Of a DNA stretch of 15,753 bases, positions 7,271 to 15,125 are shown one piece after another. The DNA is from an uncultured Lachnospiraceae bacterium. Its GTDB lineage: Bacteria > Bacillota > Clostridia > Lachnospirales > Lachnospiraceae. The DNA lies in NCBI GenBank assembly GCA_910586125.1, contig CAJUHP010000039.1:1-15753 (forward strand). The letters are read 5' to 3'. Numbering within the stretch: the stretch's first letter is position 1; each line of letters begins with the position of its first letter. Both the position numbers and the translations under genes were made by a program. The notes beneath the pieces were generated by a model that was not told the DNA's origin, ran no database searches, and saw only the letters and a list, made by a program, of their open reading frames with translations.

Positions 7271-9796
7271 TTATCGGTTTTCATTGATATAGATATTGGC
7301 ACGGCTCTGAATGATGTCCGCCACTTCTTTTGCCGGTTTCTGGCCGGAGAAAAAGGCAGCCGCTTCTTCCGTGACAATATTGATTAGATTGTCATCGAAA
7401 ACAGCCACTTCGCTGACGGTAGTCAGAATTCCCATGACTGTCTCGATCTCCTCCTCTGTCATAACAGGAAGGATAATCTCCTGATCGTTGAGCCAATATA
7501 CATCGTCGTACTCTTCTCTTTGGCCGGTGGTGGGATCTTCCCAGTAAGGCCGCTGCATTGCCCTTGTTTTCTGATCTTCCAGACAGCTTAAGCGGAGCGG
7601 CCAGCCATTTGTCTCTTTACTCTGATAATCTTCTAAGAGATACTGCCGTATAAACTCCCAAACACCGTCCTGATGCCGGGACTTGGCGGACATGGCGATG
7701 CTCAGATTCGACATGATGCAGGCGCCGTTGCCGGGAGCTGAAGGAAAGCCGATCATGGTAACAGGTTCTCCGAAAGAGCCATGCAGCATATCGCGGTACT
7801 GTGTAAAGCTGTTCAGATACAGCATAGCCAGCAAAGTTCTGTCTTCCCGGTACATGCTTTCATACTTTTGCCAGTAGTTGTCTTCCTCGTACACGCTGTA
7901 ATCAAATTGTTCCGGAAAGGTATTGCAGAATTCCAGCAGACGAATGAATTCGTCGGAATTAAAATTGCACTTGCCGGTCTTCCAGTCTACAAACTGGCTG
8001 CCGGTACGGTACATCGCCGTATACAGATAGTTTTCGCGGGTCATCTCATCAAAGATTACCATATCTTCCGGCAATGAGGACAAAAGATTCTGCAAATCTT
8101 CCATGGTCCAGCCGGGGGTATCCCCCACATATTTTGTCTTGGCCACCACAGTCTGAACATTGAAGGAAGGGATCAACTGATACAGTTTTCCGTCCACCGA
8201 GTACGCTTCCAAAATATTGGCGAAGAAATCTTCTCGCTTCATATCCGGATCCTTGTCAATAAAGGGATACAGATCGGCAAACAATCCTTTGCTCTCATAG
8301 CTGGAAACGGGCATAGCTGAATTCAGATACAAAATGTCCGGCACGTTTCCGGAGATAATATCATTGTTTAGTTTGGTGATGCCGGCAGTCCAGTTCCCCA
8401 TTTCACTGTAAGCGGCTTCGTAGTCTGTGATCTGAATCCGGTAGTTTTCGTTGGCCTTATTAAAGGCCAGAACTTTGGGACGAACCTCCCACATATTTCC
8501 ATAACACGCCAGTTTCAGGACGGTTTTATCTTTGACGTCGGCCGGATCCACTTTGGTCAGTTTGGCAATGCGGTATTCCCCCTCGTTGTTATTGGCCATA
8601 TAATCGTATTCCAGCATCATCATATTCTGATCGTCCAGAATAATCAGATTGTTCATATTGCTGCTGTCCAGATCCGAGTCAATAAAATTCAAAATTTCTT
8701 TCTTATCGCTCTCTCCTTCCTTGCAGCCATAGACAGCCGAAGTGTCATACAGATAGAGATCATACTCTCCGCCGTAGACATTTGGACAGGTATTTAAAGA
8801 AGAGTTGTTCATTCCGGGAATCGTAAGGGGTTCGGAAAGGGTTTTGGTGGTCAGATCCAGTTTGCGTATTGTTTGCTGCCAGACGCCGTTATTCTCCCCC
8901 CAGTACTGAAAGAGAAGCTCCCCTTTTCCATTGAGATAAAAATTGCCGCCTTCCTCGATTTCCAGCTTAAATTCTTCTTTTTTTGCTCCGCTGTTATCAT
9001 AAAGAGCATATGTATTGCCGCTGTCACTCTGAATACTGCAGAGAATGCCGTTTTCTGTGGCGATGACGGAATTGACATAGGTATAGGAGGGCGTATTGTT
9101 GCCGTTGCGTCCCAGTTCCTGACGCCACTGCTCTTTTCCCTGCAGATTGATGCCGATCAGATAAAACGTCTCTTCATAAACCGAATTATTCGGTTCCCGG
9201 TTATCGTTATAGTATTCATTGGTCAGCAGATACAGGTTGGTTCCGTCAGAGATCATTTGATTGATATTGTATCCGTAGCTGACCGCTCCGCCCTCCGGAT
9301 ATTTTTCATCGAAATCAGCTGGAGTCTCTTCCGGTACACTTTCTGTCTCGGCCGGGGCCGTCTCTGTGGTCTCGCCGGTCTCTTCTTGTGTTTCTTCGGA
9401 GGTTTCTTCTGTCTCGTCTTCGCTATCCTCGACAACAGGCATCCGAGCTACGGCATCCGTTATCATTGAACCAGTGGAATCGCTCTGTTTGGTCTCAATC
9501 TCCAGGTCTATGATCTGCGTATCAGAACCGTCAAGATTCATAGTCAGAAGGAAATTTTCCTGACCGGTTTCTCCCCAGTTCATGCAGAGAAGATACAGAC
9601 GATCTCCCACCCGGCAGACCGTTCTGGTATTGTTGATTGTTCGCTCTACGCTGATAGGTATGCTTTCAGCCCGAAACACATGTTCTTTTGCTGCGGCGTT
9701 GGCCGCGCTGTCATTTTTGCCGCCGCAGGCGGCCAGACTGCCGAGCATTGTGAAAATCAGAAGAAGGCTCAGTATCCTCTTTCCTGTTTTGCTCAT
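7271..9796 (-). CDS. Lipoprotein: beta-rich propeller-like domain fused to family-1 solute-binding domain
   Basis: 841 residues from ATG at 9796, which has GGGGAGGA 7 bases upstream and overlaps the previous stop as ATGA; an in-frame start at 9826 would sit inside that gene. Signal sequence with lipobox LAAC, Cys24, so it is lipid-anchored outside the membrane. Residues 40-415 contain repeated short beta-strand blocks (GDRLYLLCMN, GTNLYLLTNE, ENGILCSIQS, KGELLFQYW, LYLYDTSAVYG) that look like a propeller, interrupted by a Glu/Thr-rich acidic linker at about 122-165. Residues 425-841 (from LKLACYGNMW, with VPDILYLNSAMP) resemble sugar-type ABC solute-binding proteins, which are usually only 400-450 residues alone. 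It should deliver ligand to the two permeases of the operon; the N-terminal half may sense or bind a second partner. Ligand unknown. Confidence 0.85.
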   Translation of the reverse strand: MSKTGKRILSLLLIFTMLGSLAACGGKNDSAANAAAKEHVFRAESIPISVERTINNTRTVCRVGDRLYLLCMNWGETGQENFLLTMNLDGSDTQIIDLEIETKQSDSTGSMITDAVARMPVVEDSEDETEETSEETQEETGETTETAPAETESVPEETPADFDEKYPEGGAVSYGYNINQMISDGTNLYLLTNEYYNDNREPNNSVYEETFYLIGINLQGKEQWRQELGRNGNNTPSYTYVNSVIATENGILCSIQSDSGNTYALYDNSGAKKEEFKLEIEEGGNFYLNGKGELLFQYWGENNGVWQQTIRKLDLTTKTLSEPLTIPGMNNSSLNTCPNVYGGEYDLYLYDTSAVYGCKEGESDKKEILNFIDSDLDSSNMNNLIILDDQNMMMLEYDYMANNNEGEYRIAKLTKVDPADVKDKTVLKLACYGNMWEVRPKVLAFNKANENYRIQITDYEAAYSEMGNWTAGITKLNNDIISGNVPDILYLNSAMPVSSYESKGLFADLYPFIDKDPDMKREDFFANILEAYSVDGKLYQLIPSFNVQTVVAKTKYVGDTPGWTMEDLQNLLSSLPEDMVIFDEMTRENYLYTAMYRTGSQFVDWKTGKCNFNSDEFIRLLEFCNTFPEQFDYSVYEEDNYWQKYESMYREDRTLLAMLYLNSFTQYRDMLHGSFGEPVTMIGFPSAPGNGACIMSNLSIAMSAKSRHQDGVWEFIRQYLLEDYQSKETNGWPLRLSCLEDQKTRAMQRPYWEDPTTGQREEYDDVYWLNDQEIILPVMTEEEIETVMGILTTVSEVAVFDDNLINIVTEEAAAFFSGQKPAKEVADIIQSRANIYINENR

Positions 9797-10938
9797 TCTT
9801 TGTTCCTCCCCTTTTTCATTTTCCACTCTCTCTTTTCCTTTGGTTTCTCTGTCTCCAAACGGGCTTTTCTCTTAGCCTGTCTGGCCCAGTGTGCTTCCTG
9901 TTGGTCTGCCAGCCAGTTTTTAACATCGGAGAAATGGAACGGTCTGGCTTTCCATCCGATACGAATCCAGTGAATCAAGACTGCCGCAGGAAAGACGAGA
10001 AGAAGCATCTGCACAGCCAGTAGAATAGAAAGGATATCTTCCCATCCTCTTGCGGCGTTTTCCCAGTACGGATAGATAATGGCCTTGCTGTTCATGGAGC
10101 GGGTTCCAAACTGCCCCAGTACGGACAAAAGATTCAGAAAGGAAAATCGCTTTGAATTTTCTACGACCTGGATTTCTTCCTCCTCAAATCCGATATGATC
10201 CTCCACCATTCCCTTGGCAAAGCCAGTGATTGGATTGGGCATTACAATCTCATAGGTATTGATGCCGCTGTGTCTCCCATATGTATTCAGCATTTCATAG
10301 GGCAGATAAACAGTACCGGCAGCGGCTCCCGCCTTTTCGTTCATAAATCCGGTTTCACTTTCGATCACACCGGCTACAACGCCGATATGGGAATCGGGAC
10401 CACTGCCAATGGTGATGGGCTGCCCGGCAATATCGTAGGAGCCAAAGAGCTGCCAAGCTGTATTCTGATCAAGAATCACTCGATCCTGCATCATATCGTC
10501 GCTTCCGAAATACATGCTGCCAGGTTTCAGAGTCAGAGGATGAAACGGAAAGTAATCTCCGCCCACGCCATAAGCAACAGTATCCACACTGGACAGGCCG
10601 CTGGACAGCGTGATCTGGCCTCTGGCGCTGTAGGCGGAAGACCAAAGTCTTGCATTTTCGGAGGGCGCTTCGACAGAAGCCTCCTGAAGCTGGCTCTTTA
10701 ACGTGTATTCAAAGCCGCGCAGCGTATCCGGCGTGATCTCCAGGCCGTTGGAGAAAAAGCAGCTAATCTGGGCGCTGCCGCCCTCTTGGTCCCATCGCTG
10801 TGCCATCTGCTGGGAGGGCTGGCCGCCGCGTATCACCGCGGACAGAAATGCCAGAATTCCTGCTGTAAACAGGCAGACTGAAGCTGCAATCAGAAGAATC
10901 CGCTCCTTGCCGGAGGGGAATCGGATGGGATGCTTCAT
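9793..10938 (-). CDS. MacB periplasmic-core-like protein with only two membrane helices
   Basis: 381 residues, ATG at 10938 with AAAGGAGGGA upstream and 15 bases after the adaptor gene. A membrane helix at about 13-36 is followed by a 265-residue extracellular domain, a second helix at about 303-326, and a basic, charged cytoplasmic tail of about 55 residues. The segment VILDQNTAWQLFGSYDIAGQ (154-173) followed by PITIG and GVVAGVIES is the classic pattern of the MacB core domain (MacB_PCD). Full MacB/FtsX permeases have four helices; helices 3 and 4 and any ATPase domain are missing here, with no sign of a frameshift in the following bases. It probably partners the HlyD/MacA-like product just upstream, and acts as a scaffold or mechanotransmission element rather than a full pump; function is inference. 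Confidence 0.75.
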   Translation of the reverse strand: MKHPIRFPSGKERILLIAASVCLFTAGILAFLSAVIRGGQPSQQMAQRWDQEGGSAQISCFFSNGLEITPDTLRGFEYTLKSQLQEASVEAPSENARLWSSAYSARGQITLSSGLSSVDTVAYGVGGDYFPFHPLTLKPGSMYFGSDDMMQDRVILDQNTAWQLFGSYDIAGQPITIGSGPDSHIGVVAGVIESETGFMNEKAGAAAGTVYLPYEMLNTYGRHSGINTYEIVMPNPITGFAKGMVEDHIGFEEEEIQVVENSKRFSFLNLLSVLGQFGTRSMNSKAIIYPYWENAARGWEDILSILLAVQMLLLVFPAAVLIHWIRIGWKARPFHFSDVKNWLADQQEAHWARQAKRKARLETEKPKEKREWKMKKGRNKE

Positions 10939-10953
10939 GAATTATTCCCTCCT

Positions 10954-12978
10954 TTAATTGTCCGCCAGTCTGACCTGTTTTCCGGCCTCAACCGGCTTGG
11001 TCGAGGTAGTGATGACAGACTCATAGCCATACAGACCACCGCTGACCGCTGACATCGTATCGTCGGAAGCCAAAATTTCCACATCGACACGGGTCGCTAT
11101 GTACCGGTTGCCCAGAGGGCTGCTCTTGGATTCCACGATCAGGATAAACTTGCCGTTATTGTCCTCCCGGATCGCGCTGTTGGGTACAACGATATCATAG
11201 TTGGCACTTTTTTGTCCCACAGACAGACTCAGGTTCTGCCCGGCCTGCACATCTCCGACAATATCAAAAACGACAAGACGGTTCTGCGGATTGGAGGGAT
11301 CCGCCTTAAATCCGGCGACGGTAGCTTTGATTTCATTAAAATACCAAGAATTCTGAATATCCGCCACATCTCCCACACCAATCTTCTTTGCTTGGTCAGA
11401 GGTAACAGAAAAACTCAAAGTAAATCCCTTTTCTGTCATAATAATCTGCGCCAGCGCCTTTTCCGGGGAAGTGGTCTCACCCGCCACATAGTTGAGCGAG
11501 GAAATCATACCCGAAACCGGAGCCGTGATCACGGCGTCCGTTGAGTTGGCCTTGAGTTTTTCTACCAGTTTCTCCTGTTCCTTGATTTTATTCAGAAGTT
11601 CCACCAGATTAACTTCTTTGCTGAATTCAGCCAGAAGTTCCTGCAGGTCGCTCTCGGCCTCCGACTTATCCGATGTGGCCTTACTGGCTTTTAGATTCAG
11701 ATCCGCTTTTTCATTGTTCAGCTCATCCCTGCGGCTGGTGTCAGGGCGGCTGGCCTCTTTATCGGCCAAATTTCTCTCCGCTTCCGCCTTCTTGTCTTCC
11801 CAGTTCTTTCGATTATTTACCGCGTTGTTGTACTCGGCCTGTGCCGCATCAATAGCTGCCTGCGCTTTGGCGCGTTCCGATTCAATCGCCGTCTCGGCAT
11901 CCGAAACGGCCTGCTCGGCCATTGCCAGGCTCTCGCTGGCAGCTTCCACCGCGGCGCTGGCGGCTGTCACACTTCCCTCGCCGGTTCCGTTTAAACGCTC
12001 CAGCTCTGCTTCCTCCTCCGGAAGCAGCGGCGGTCTGGTCTCGGCGGTAGTCGGAACAGCGGTAGTATCTTCTGTCGCCGGTTCGGAGACATTGGATTCA
12101 GAGGAAGAGGGATCGACAGAGGGCGTGGAGGGTTCGGCAGAAGATTCGTCGGCGCCGACTGCGGAGGCCGGAGCAGGGGTATTCTTCTTATTTTCCAGTT
12201 CCTCTTTTCTGGCAAGCAGAAGATTATACTGCTTAACAGCCTCATCGTACACGGTCAGACAGGCTGCCCGGTTCTCCTCGGCTATTTTGACCGAACTGTT
12301 GACTGCTTCCAGGCTGCTGGAGGCAGCCGCCAGTTTATCCTCCGCCGCTTTTACTCCGTTCTCCGCCTTGGCAAGATTCGCGGCCGCATCATTGACAGCC
12401 TGCTGTTCCTCGGAGGTATCCACGGAGGAGTTATCTCCCATCTTTCCCAGTTCATTGTCGATCTCCGCAATGCGGTTGTTGTAGCTTTCAATCGCATTTT
12501 CCAGACGGTCAATCTTATTGTTGTAGCCGTCAATTTTGGCCAGTTTTGAGGCGGAGGAAGAGGTCTCTCCGCTCTCCACCCGATCTACCAGGCTGGAGCT
12601 GCTGTCCGCGCTCAAAATCGCCTTCTCATATTCTGAGCGGAATGTATCGAGCTGAGTCTGCGCCTCAACTAACTCCGCGCTCTCCGCATCCTCCAGCGTG
12701 AAGAGAACGTCTCCCTTTTCCACCGTATCGCCCTGTTTGACCGATACGCTCGCGATGACACGGCTCTCCTTAATCTCCACATTATAGGGATCGCTGGCCT
12801 CGATAATGCCGGAACCCCGCACCTTCGCCGTAATGCTGGCCGAGGTGGCATTCTGAATCGCTACCTCCGGCAGCGAATAATTCATGATGGTATTGGAGAA
12901 AAATGTAAGCAGCAGCATCACCGTCAGAAATACGATTATGGCGTTCTTAATCCACTCTCTCCTTTTGCTTGTGTTCAT
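10954..12978 (-). CDS. HlyD/MacA-like membrane-fusion adaptor with long coiled coil
   Basis: 674 residues, ATG at 12978 with AGGGAGGAG about 9 bases upstream. One N-terminal membrane anchor (about 12-32), then the first half of a split biotinyl-lipoyl domain (55-97, KQGDTVEKGDVLFTLEDAE), coiled-coil stretches rich in Ala/Glu/Lys (about 100-130, 145-265 and 325-480), the second lipoyl half (482-513, ITAPVSGMISSLNYVAGE) and a beta-barrel plus membrane-proximal region to the end. This is the order of RND/MacA adaptors, which are normally 350-450 residues. The helical hairpin is about twice usual length and is broken by a Pro/Ser/Thr/Glu-rich, apparently disordered linker at 266-320, where Gram-negative adaptors would contact TolC. 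In this cell type it would span the wall or extracellular layer. It lies between sugar permeases and a MacB-like protein. Confidence 0.88.
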   Translation of the reverse strand: MNTSKRREWIKNAIIVFLTVMLLLTFFSNTIMNYSLPEVAIQNATSASITAKVRGSGIIEASDPYNVEIKESRVIASVSVKQGDTVEKGDVLFTLEDAESAELVEAQTQLDTFRSEYEKAILSADSSSSLVDRVESGETSSSASKLAKIDGYNNKIDRLENAIESYNNRIAEIDNELGKMGDNSSVDTSEEQQAVNDAAANLAKAENGVKAAEDKLAAASSSLEAVNSSVKIAEENRAACLTVYDEAVKQYNLLLARKEELENKKNTPAPASAVGADESSAEPSTPSVDPSSSESNVSEPATEDTTAVPTTAETRPPLLPEEEAELERLNGTGEGSVTAASAAVEAASESLAMAEQAVSDAETAIESERAKAQAAIDAAQAEYNNAVNNRKNWEDKKAEAERNLADKEASRPDTSRRDELNNEKADLNLKASKATSDKSEAESDLQELLAEFSKEVNLVELLNKIKEQEKLVEKLKANSTDAVITAPVSGMISSLNYVAGETTSPEKALAQIIMTEKGFTLSFSVTSDQAKKIGVGDVADIQNSWYFNEIKATVAGFKADPSNPQNRLVVFDIVGDVQAGQNLSLSVGQKSANYDIVVPNSAIREDNNGKFILIVESKSSPLGNRYIATRVDVEILASDDTMSAVSGGLYGYESVITTSTKPVEAGKQVRLADN

Positions 12979-13000
12979 AGCTGTAAGCTCCTCCCTTTCC

Positions 13001-13954
13001 TTAACCCTTGATTCCGCCTGCGTATGTGATGCCTTCCACCAGATAATCCTCGCCGTAGAGGAATATCAGCAGGCTGGGTATCATATAGATCGTCGCCACG
13101 GCAAAAGCCAGACCGATCTCTCCTTTGTTGATCTTTGACAAAAATACGGACAGCGGGTGCATCTCCGCATCCGACAGCAGGATCAGCGGCTGTTCCACCA
13201 TGTTCCAGTAGTCAATGAACACCAGAATGGCGATGGAATACAGCGCGCCCTTGCACAGAGGCATGCAGATTCTGGAAAAAATCTGCCATTCTCCCGCACC
13301 GTCAATCTTTGCGGCCTCCATGACCGAAACCGGAATCCGTCGCATAAATTTGGTCAGCAGGAAGACACCGAAGGGCGAAAAAATACCTGGCAGCCATATG
13401 GCCCAGTTGGTATTTAAAATGTGCAGCCAGCCCGATACCAGATAGTTCGGCACCAGTGTAACCTGATAGGGCATCAGCATCAAAATCGTGTACAGGAAGA
13501 AGATAACCTCCTTAAACCTTCCCCGGTAGCGGGTAAAACTGTACGCGGCCAGCGAAGCTACCAAAAGCTGAAATCCTACGATGGGAACAACCAAAATCAC
13601 AGAATTCCAGAATTTCAGCAGATATTCAGGGCTTTTAAACAGAACCGTCACATACTGGCTGAATGACACCATATCAGGAATAAACTTCAGATTTACCTTT
13701 TCGGCTATGTAAACTTTTCCGCCGGTTGAGGTGGTGGAAAAAATCTTTCCGTAGTTTGCCAGAATCTCCGAGGAAGACATAAAGGAGTTGGCAAGCGTAA
13801 GCACCGTGGGAAGCAGAAATAAAATAGCGAAAAAGGCGGCAAAAACAGTTATTAAAACCAATCTTACTTTTTCAGCCCGCAGACGGCGGGCGCGCCTGGC
13901 TGTTTTGCGGACCAAAATCTTTTCTTCGTTGGCCGTATGGTTTTTCTTGCTCAT
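13001..13954 (-). CDS. Carbohydrate-type ABC permease, MalG-like
   Basis: 317 residues; ATG at 13954 overlaps the TGA of the upstream permease (ATGA), with GGATGTGGAGGG before it. Basic cytoplasmic N-terminus (residues 11-30), first membrane helix about 32-53, then a 60-residue external loop and five further helices. The EAA loop EAAKIDGAGEWQIFSRICMP (213-232) is canonical, including the Gly and Pro that dock into the ATPase. It forms the membrane heterodimer with the MalF-like product. The substrate class of the family is sugars or oligosaccharides, but binding-lipoprotein features do not reveal which. No ATP-binding subunit is encoded nearby, so a shared MsmX/UgpC-type ATPase elsewhere is expected. 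Confidence 0.93.
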   Translation of the reverse strand: MSKKNHTANEEKILVRKTARRARRLRAEKVRLVLITVFAAFFAILFLLPTVLTLANSFMSSSEILANYGKIFSTTSTGGKVYIAEKVNLKFIPDMVSFSQYVTVLFKSPEYLLKFWNSVILVVPIVGFQLLVASLAAYSFTRYRGRFKEVIFFLYTILMLMPYQVTLVPNYLVSGWLHILNTNWAIWLPGIFSPFGVFLLTKFMRRIPVSVMEAAKIDGAGEWQIFSRICMPLCKGALYSIAILVFIDYWNMVEQPLILLSDAEMHPLSVFLSKINKGEIGLAFAVATIYMIPSLLIFLYGEDYLVEGITYAGGIKG

Positions 13955-14880
13955 CCCTCCACATCCTTTCCGAATCTGTCTTCCGCCACGAAGAGGATAC
14001 CGATCAGAACAACGATAACCACAGCCATGATAATGGCGGCGGCCGACAGCTTCTGATAATCCAGATTGTCAAAGGTATTGTTCATGAAATGCTGCAGCAT
14101 ATACACGGAATCATAAGGATAATCGTTGGTCAGCAGATAAATCTCTCGGAAAACCTTAAAGGAGTTGATCAGAGAGAAAATCGTCACAAACAAAAGGGTA
14201 GGCGACAGATACCGTATCTTGATCCGCACAAAAATCTGCGCTGCGGAGGATGTATCCAGTCTGGCCACCTCCAGAATATCCTGCGGGATATTGCCCAGCG
14301 CCGCCATAAACAGAATCATGTTATAGCCCAGGTTCTTCCAGAGAAAGAGAAGAACCAGAACAATCTTTCCGTGTTCGGATTTCAGCCAGTCGATGGCCTG
14401 CACTCCGAAATTTCCCAGAAAATCATTGACGACGCCGTTATAGTGAAACAACACCTGCCAGATCAGCACCACCGAGGCCACCGGCACCATCATAGGGCTT
14501 AAAAAGAAGGTGCGGAACTGGCTGCGGAACGGGATTTTGCTGTTCAACAGCAGCGCCAGACCCAAGGACAGCAGCACGGCCAAAGGCACCGCAACCAGGG
14601 AAAACTGCAGCGTGTTGCTGGCGGCCTTTTGGAACGCCGTATTGTTTAACACGTTGACAAAGTTCTGGAGAAACACAAAACTGGGGTTGATGGGATTGTC
14701 TATCATGGAATAATAGATCACCACCAAAAAGGGCAGAATAAAGAAAGCCATAACGCCGATCAGGCTGGGGGCCAGAAAGGAGGCGGAAATCAGCCGTTCC
14801 TTCCAGGATACGGGATTTTTTTGCCTGCGTGGCGTTTTTTGCGGCTCACTTTGCTTCTTTTTCTTTATGGAAAGCTTCAT
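13951..14880 (-). CDS. Carbohydrate-type ABC permease, MalF/UgpA-like
   Basis: 309 residues from ATG at 14880, first gene of the operon. A lysine-rich cytoplasmic N-terminus (1-30) is followed by SFLAPSLIGVMAFFILPFL (about 34-52), the usual first helix of MalF/UgpA permeases, and five more helices. The EAA loop is at 204-227 (EVARLDTSSAAQIF...) and is degenerate: the usual Gly is Thr210 and the Pro of the usual I-x-LP ending is replaced (IKIRYLSP). The start is supported by protein homology pattern but the Shine-Dalgarno GGAG is 13 bases away, being better placed for a three-codon mini-ORF. It works with the MalG-like permease encoded next. Confidence 0.92.
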   Translation of the reverse strand: MKLSIKKKKQSEPQKTPRRQKNPVSWKERLISASFLAPSLIGVMAFFILPFLVVIYYSMIDNPINPSFVFLQNFVNVLNNTAFQKAASNTLQFSLVAVPLAVLLSLGLALLLNSKIPFRSQFRTFFLSPMMVPVASVVLIWQVLFHYNGVVNDFLGNFGVQAIDWLKSEHGKIVLVLLFLWKNLGYNMILFMAALGNIPQDILEVARLDTSSAAQIFVRIKIRYLSPTLLFVTIFSLINSFKVFREIYLLTNDYPYDSVYMLQHFMNNTFDNLDYQKLSAAAIIMAVVIVVLIGILFVAEDRFGKDVEG

Positions 14881-14888
14881 AGCTTCAT
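14877..14888 (-). promoter_or_regulatory. Three-codon upstream mini-ORF (Met-Lys-Leu) overlapping permease start
   Basis: ATG-AAG-CTA-TGA runs from 14888 to 14877; its TGA overlaps the permease ATG at 14880 as ATGA. GGAG (14897-14894) lies 5 bases before the mini-ORF ATG and 13 before the permease ATG. The sequence is a tandem copy of ATGAAGCT, so it may be a simple duplication that created a stop-start coupled leader. Confidence 0.5.
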
Positions 14889-14925
14889 ACAGACTCCTCT
14901 CTCCTGTCTTGTAACAATTATGCCT

Positions 14926-14954
14926 ATTATAAACGATCCTTCGGAATTTGTCTT
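14926..14954 (-). promoter_or_regulatory. Promoter of the five-gene operon
   Basis: Perfect TATAAT (14931-14926) with AAGACA (14954-14949) 17 bases upstream on the minus strand; transcription would start near 14919, leaving a leader of about 39 bases before the permease ATG. Confidence 0.7.
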
Positions 14955-14979
14955 TAAGTTTTCCTTACGCTTTTTGCAA

Positions 14980-14993
14980 AGAAAACGTTTCGA
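14980..14993. promoter_or_regulatory. cre-like or LacI-type operator candidate
   Basis: The palindromic core AAACGTTT (14983-14990, inside AGAAAACGTTTCGA) is centred about 67 bases upstream of the presumed start site. It shares the central CG and flanking A/T arms of CcpA cre and LacI-family operators but departs from the cre consensus at about three positions. Carbon control of a sugar-type operon is plausible but weakly supported. Confidence 0.3.
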
Positions 14994-15091
14994 CGGAAAG
15001 AAGGCTTGACTTTACTCAATATCATTAACTTGACAAGATTTGTTATTTATGTAACCAAAACAGCATAATATGAAATAAAACAGAGCCAATA
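14994..15091. other. Intergenic region between five-gene operon and mobile-type relic
   Basis: Together with the promoter, leader and the pseudogene tail this forms a protein-free stretch from 14889 to 15125. AT-rich; it holds two copies of CTTGAC (15005-15010 and 15029-15034, the second within the odd palindrome CTTGACAAG), which could be regulator half-sites. No open frame of coding character and no convincing additional promoter seen on either strand. Confidence 0.5.
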
Positions 15092-15112
15092 AACGGTGAT
15101 TGCTCACCTGTT
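15092..15112 (-). terminator. Hairpin after the KTR-protein relic, probable terminator
   Basis: On the minus strand AACAGGTGA (15112-15104) pairs with TCACCGTT (15099-15092) around GCAA, with one bulged A. It lies directly after the relic's former stop region; the following bases are TTATT and then TTTTATTT after a short gap, so termination may be weak. A longer alternative pairing joins AGAGCCA (15083-15089) and TGGCTCT across it. Confidence 0.5.
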
Positions 15113-15125
15113 CATCAGCTCTGCG

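Noticed and set aside
8873..9469. Plus-strand 198-residue hydrophobic open frame
   Set aside because: Antisense to the lipoprotein's N-terminal half; its hydrophobicity is the complement of the Glu-rich linker.
11492..12484. Plus-strand 330-residue Ser/Ala-rich open frame
   Set aside because: Antisense shadow of the adaptor's Ala/Glu coiled coil; no ribosome site or recognisable domain.
15030..15058. Plus-strand promoter with TTGACA
   Set aside because: A perfect -35 box, but no -10 box at 16-18 bases and no plus-strand gene follows.
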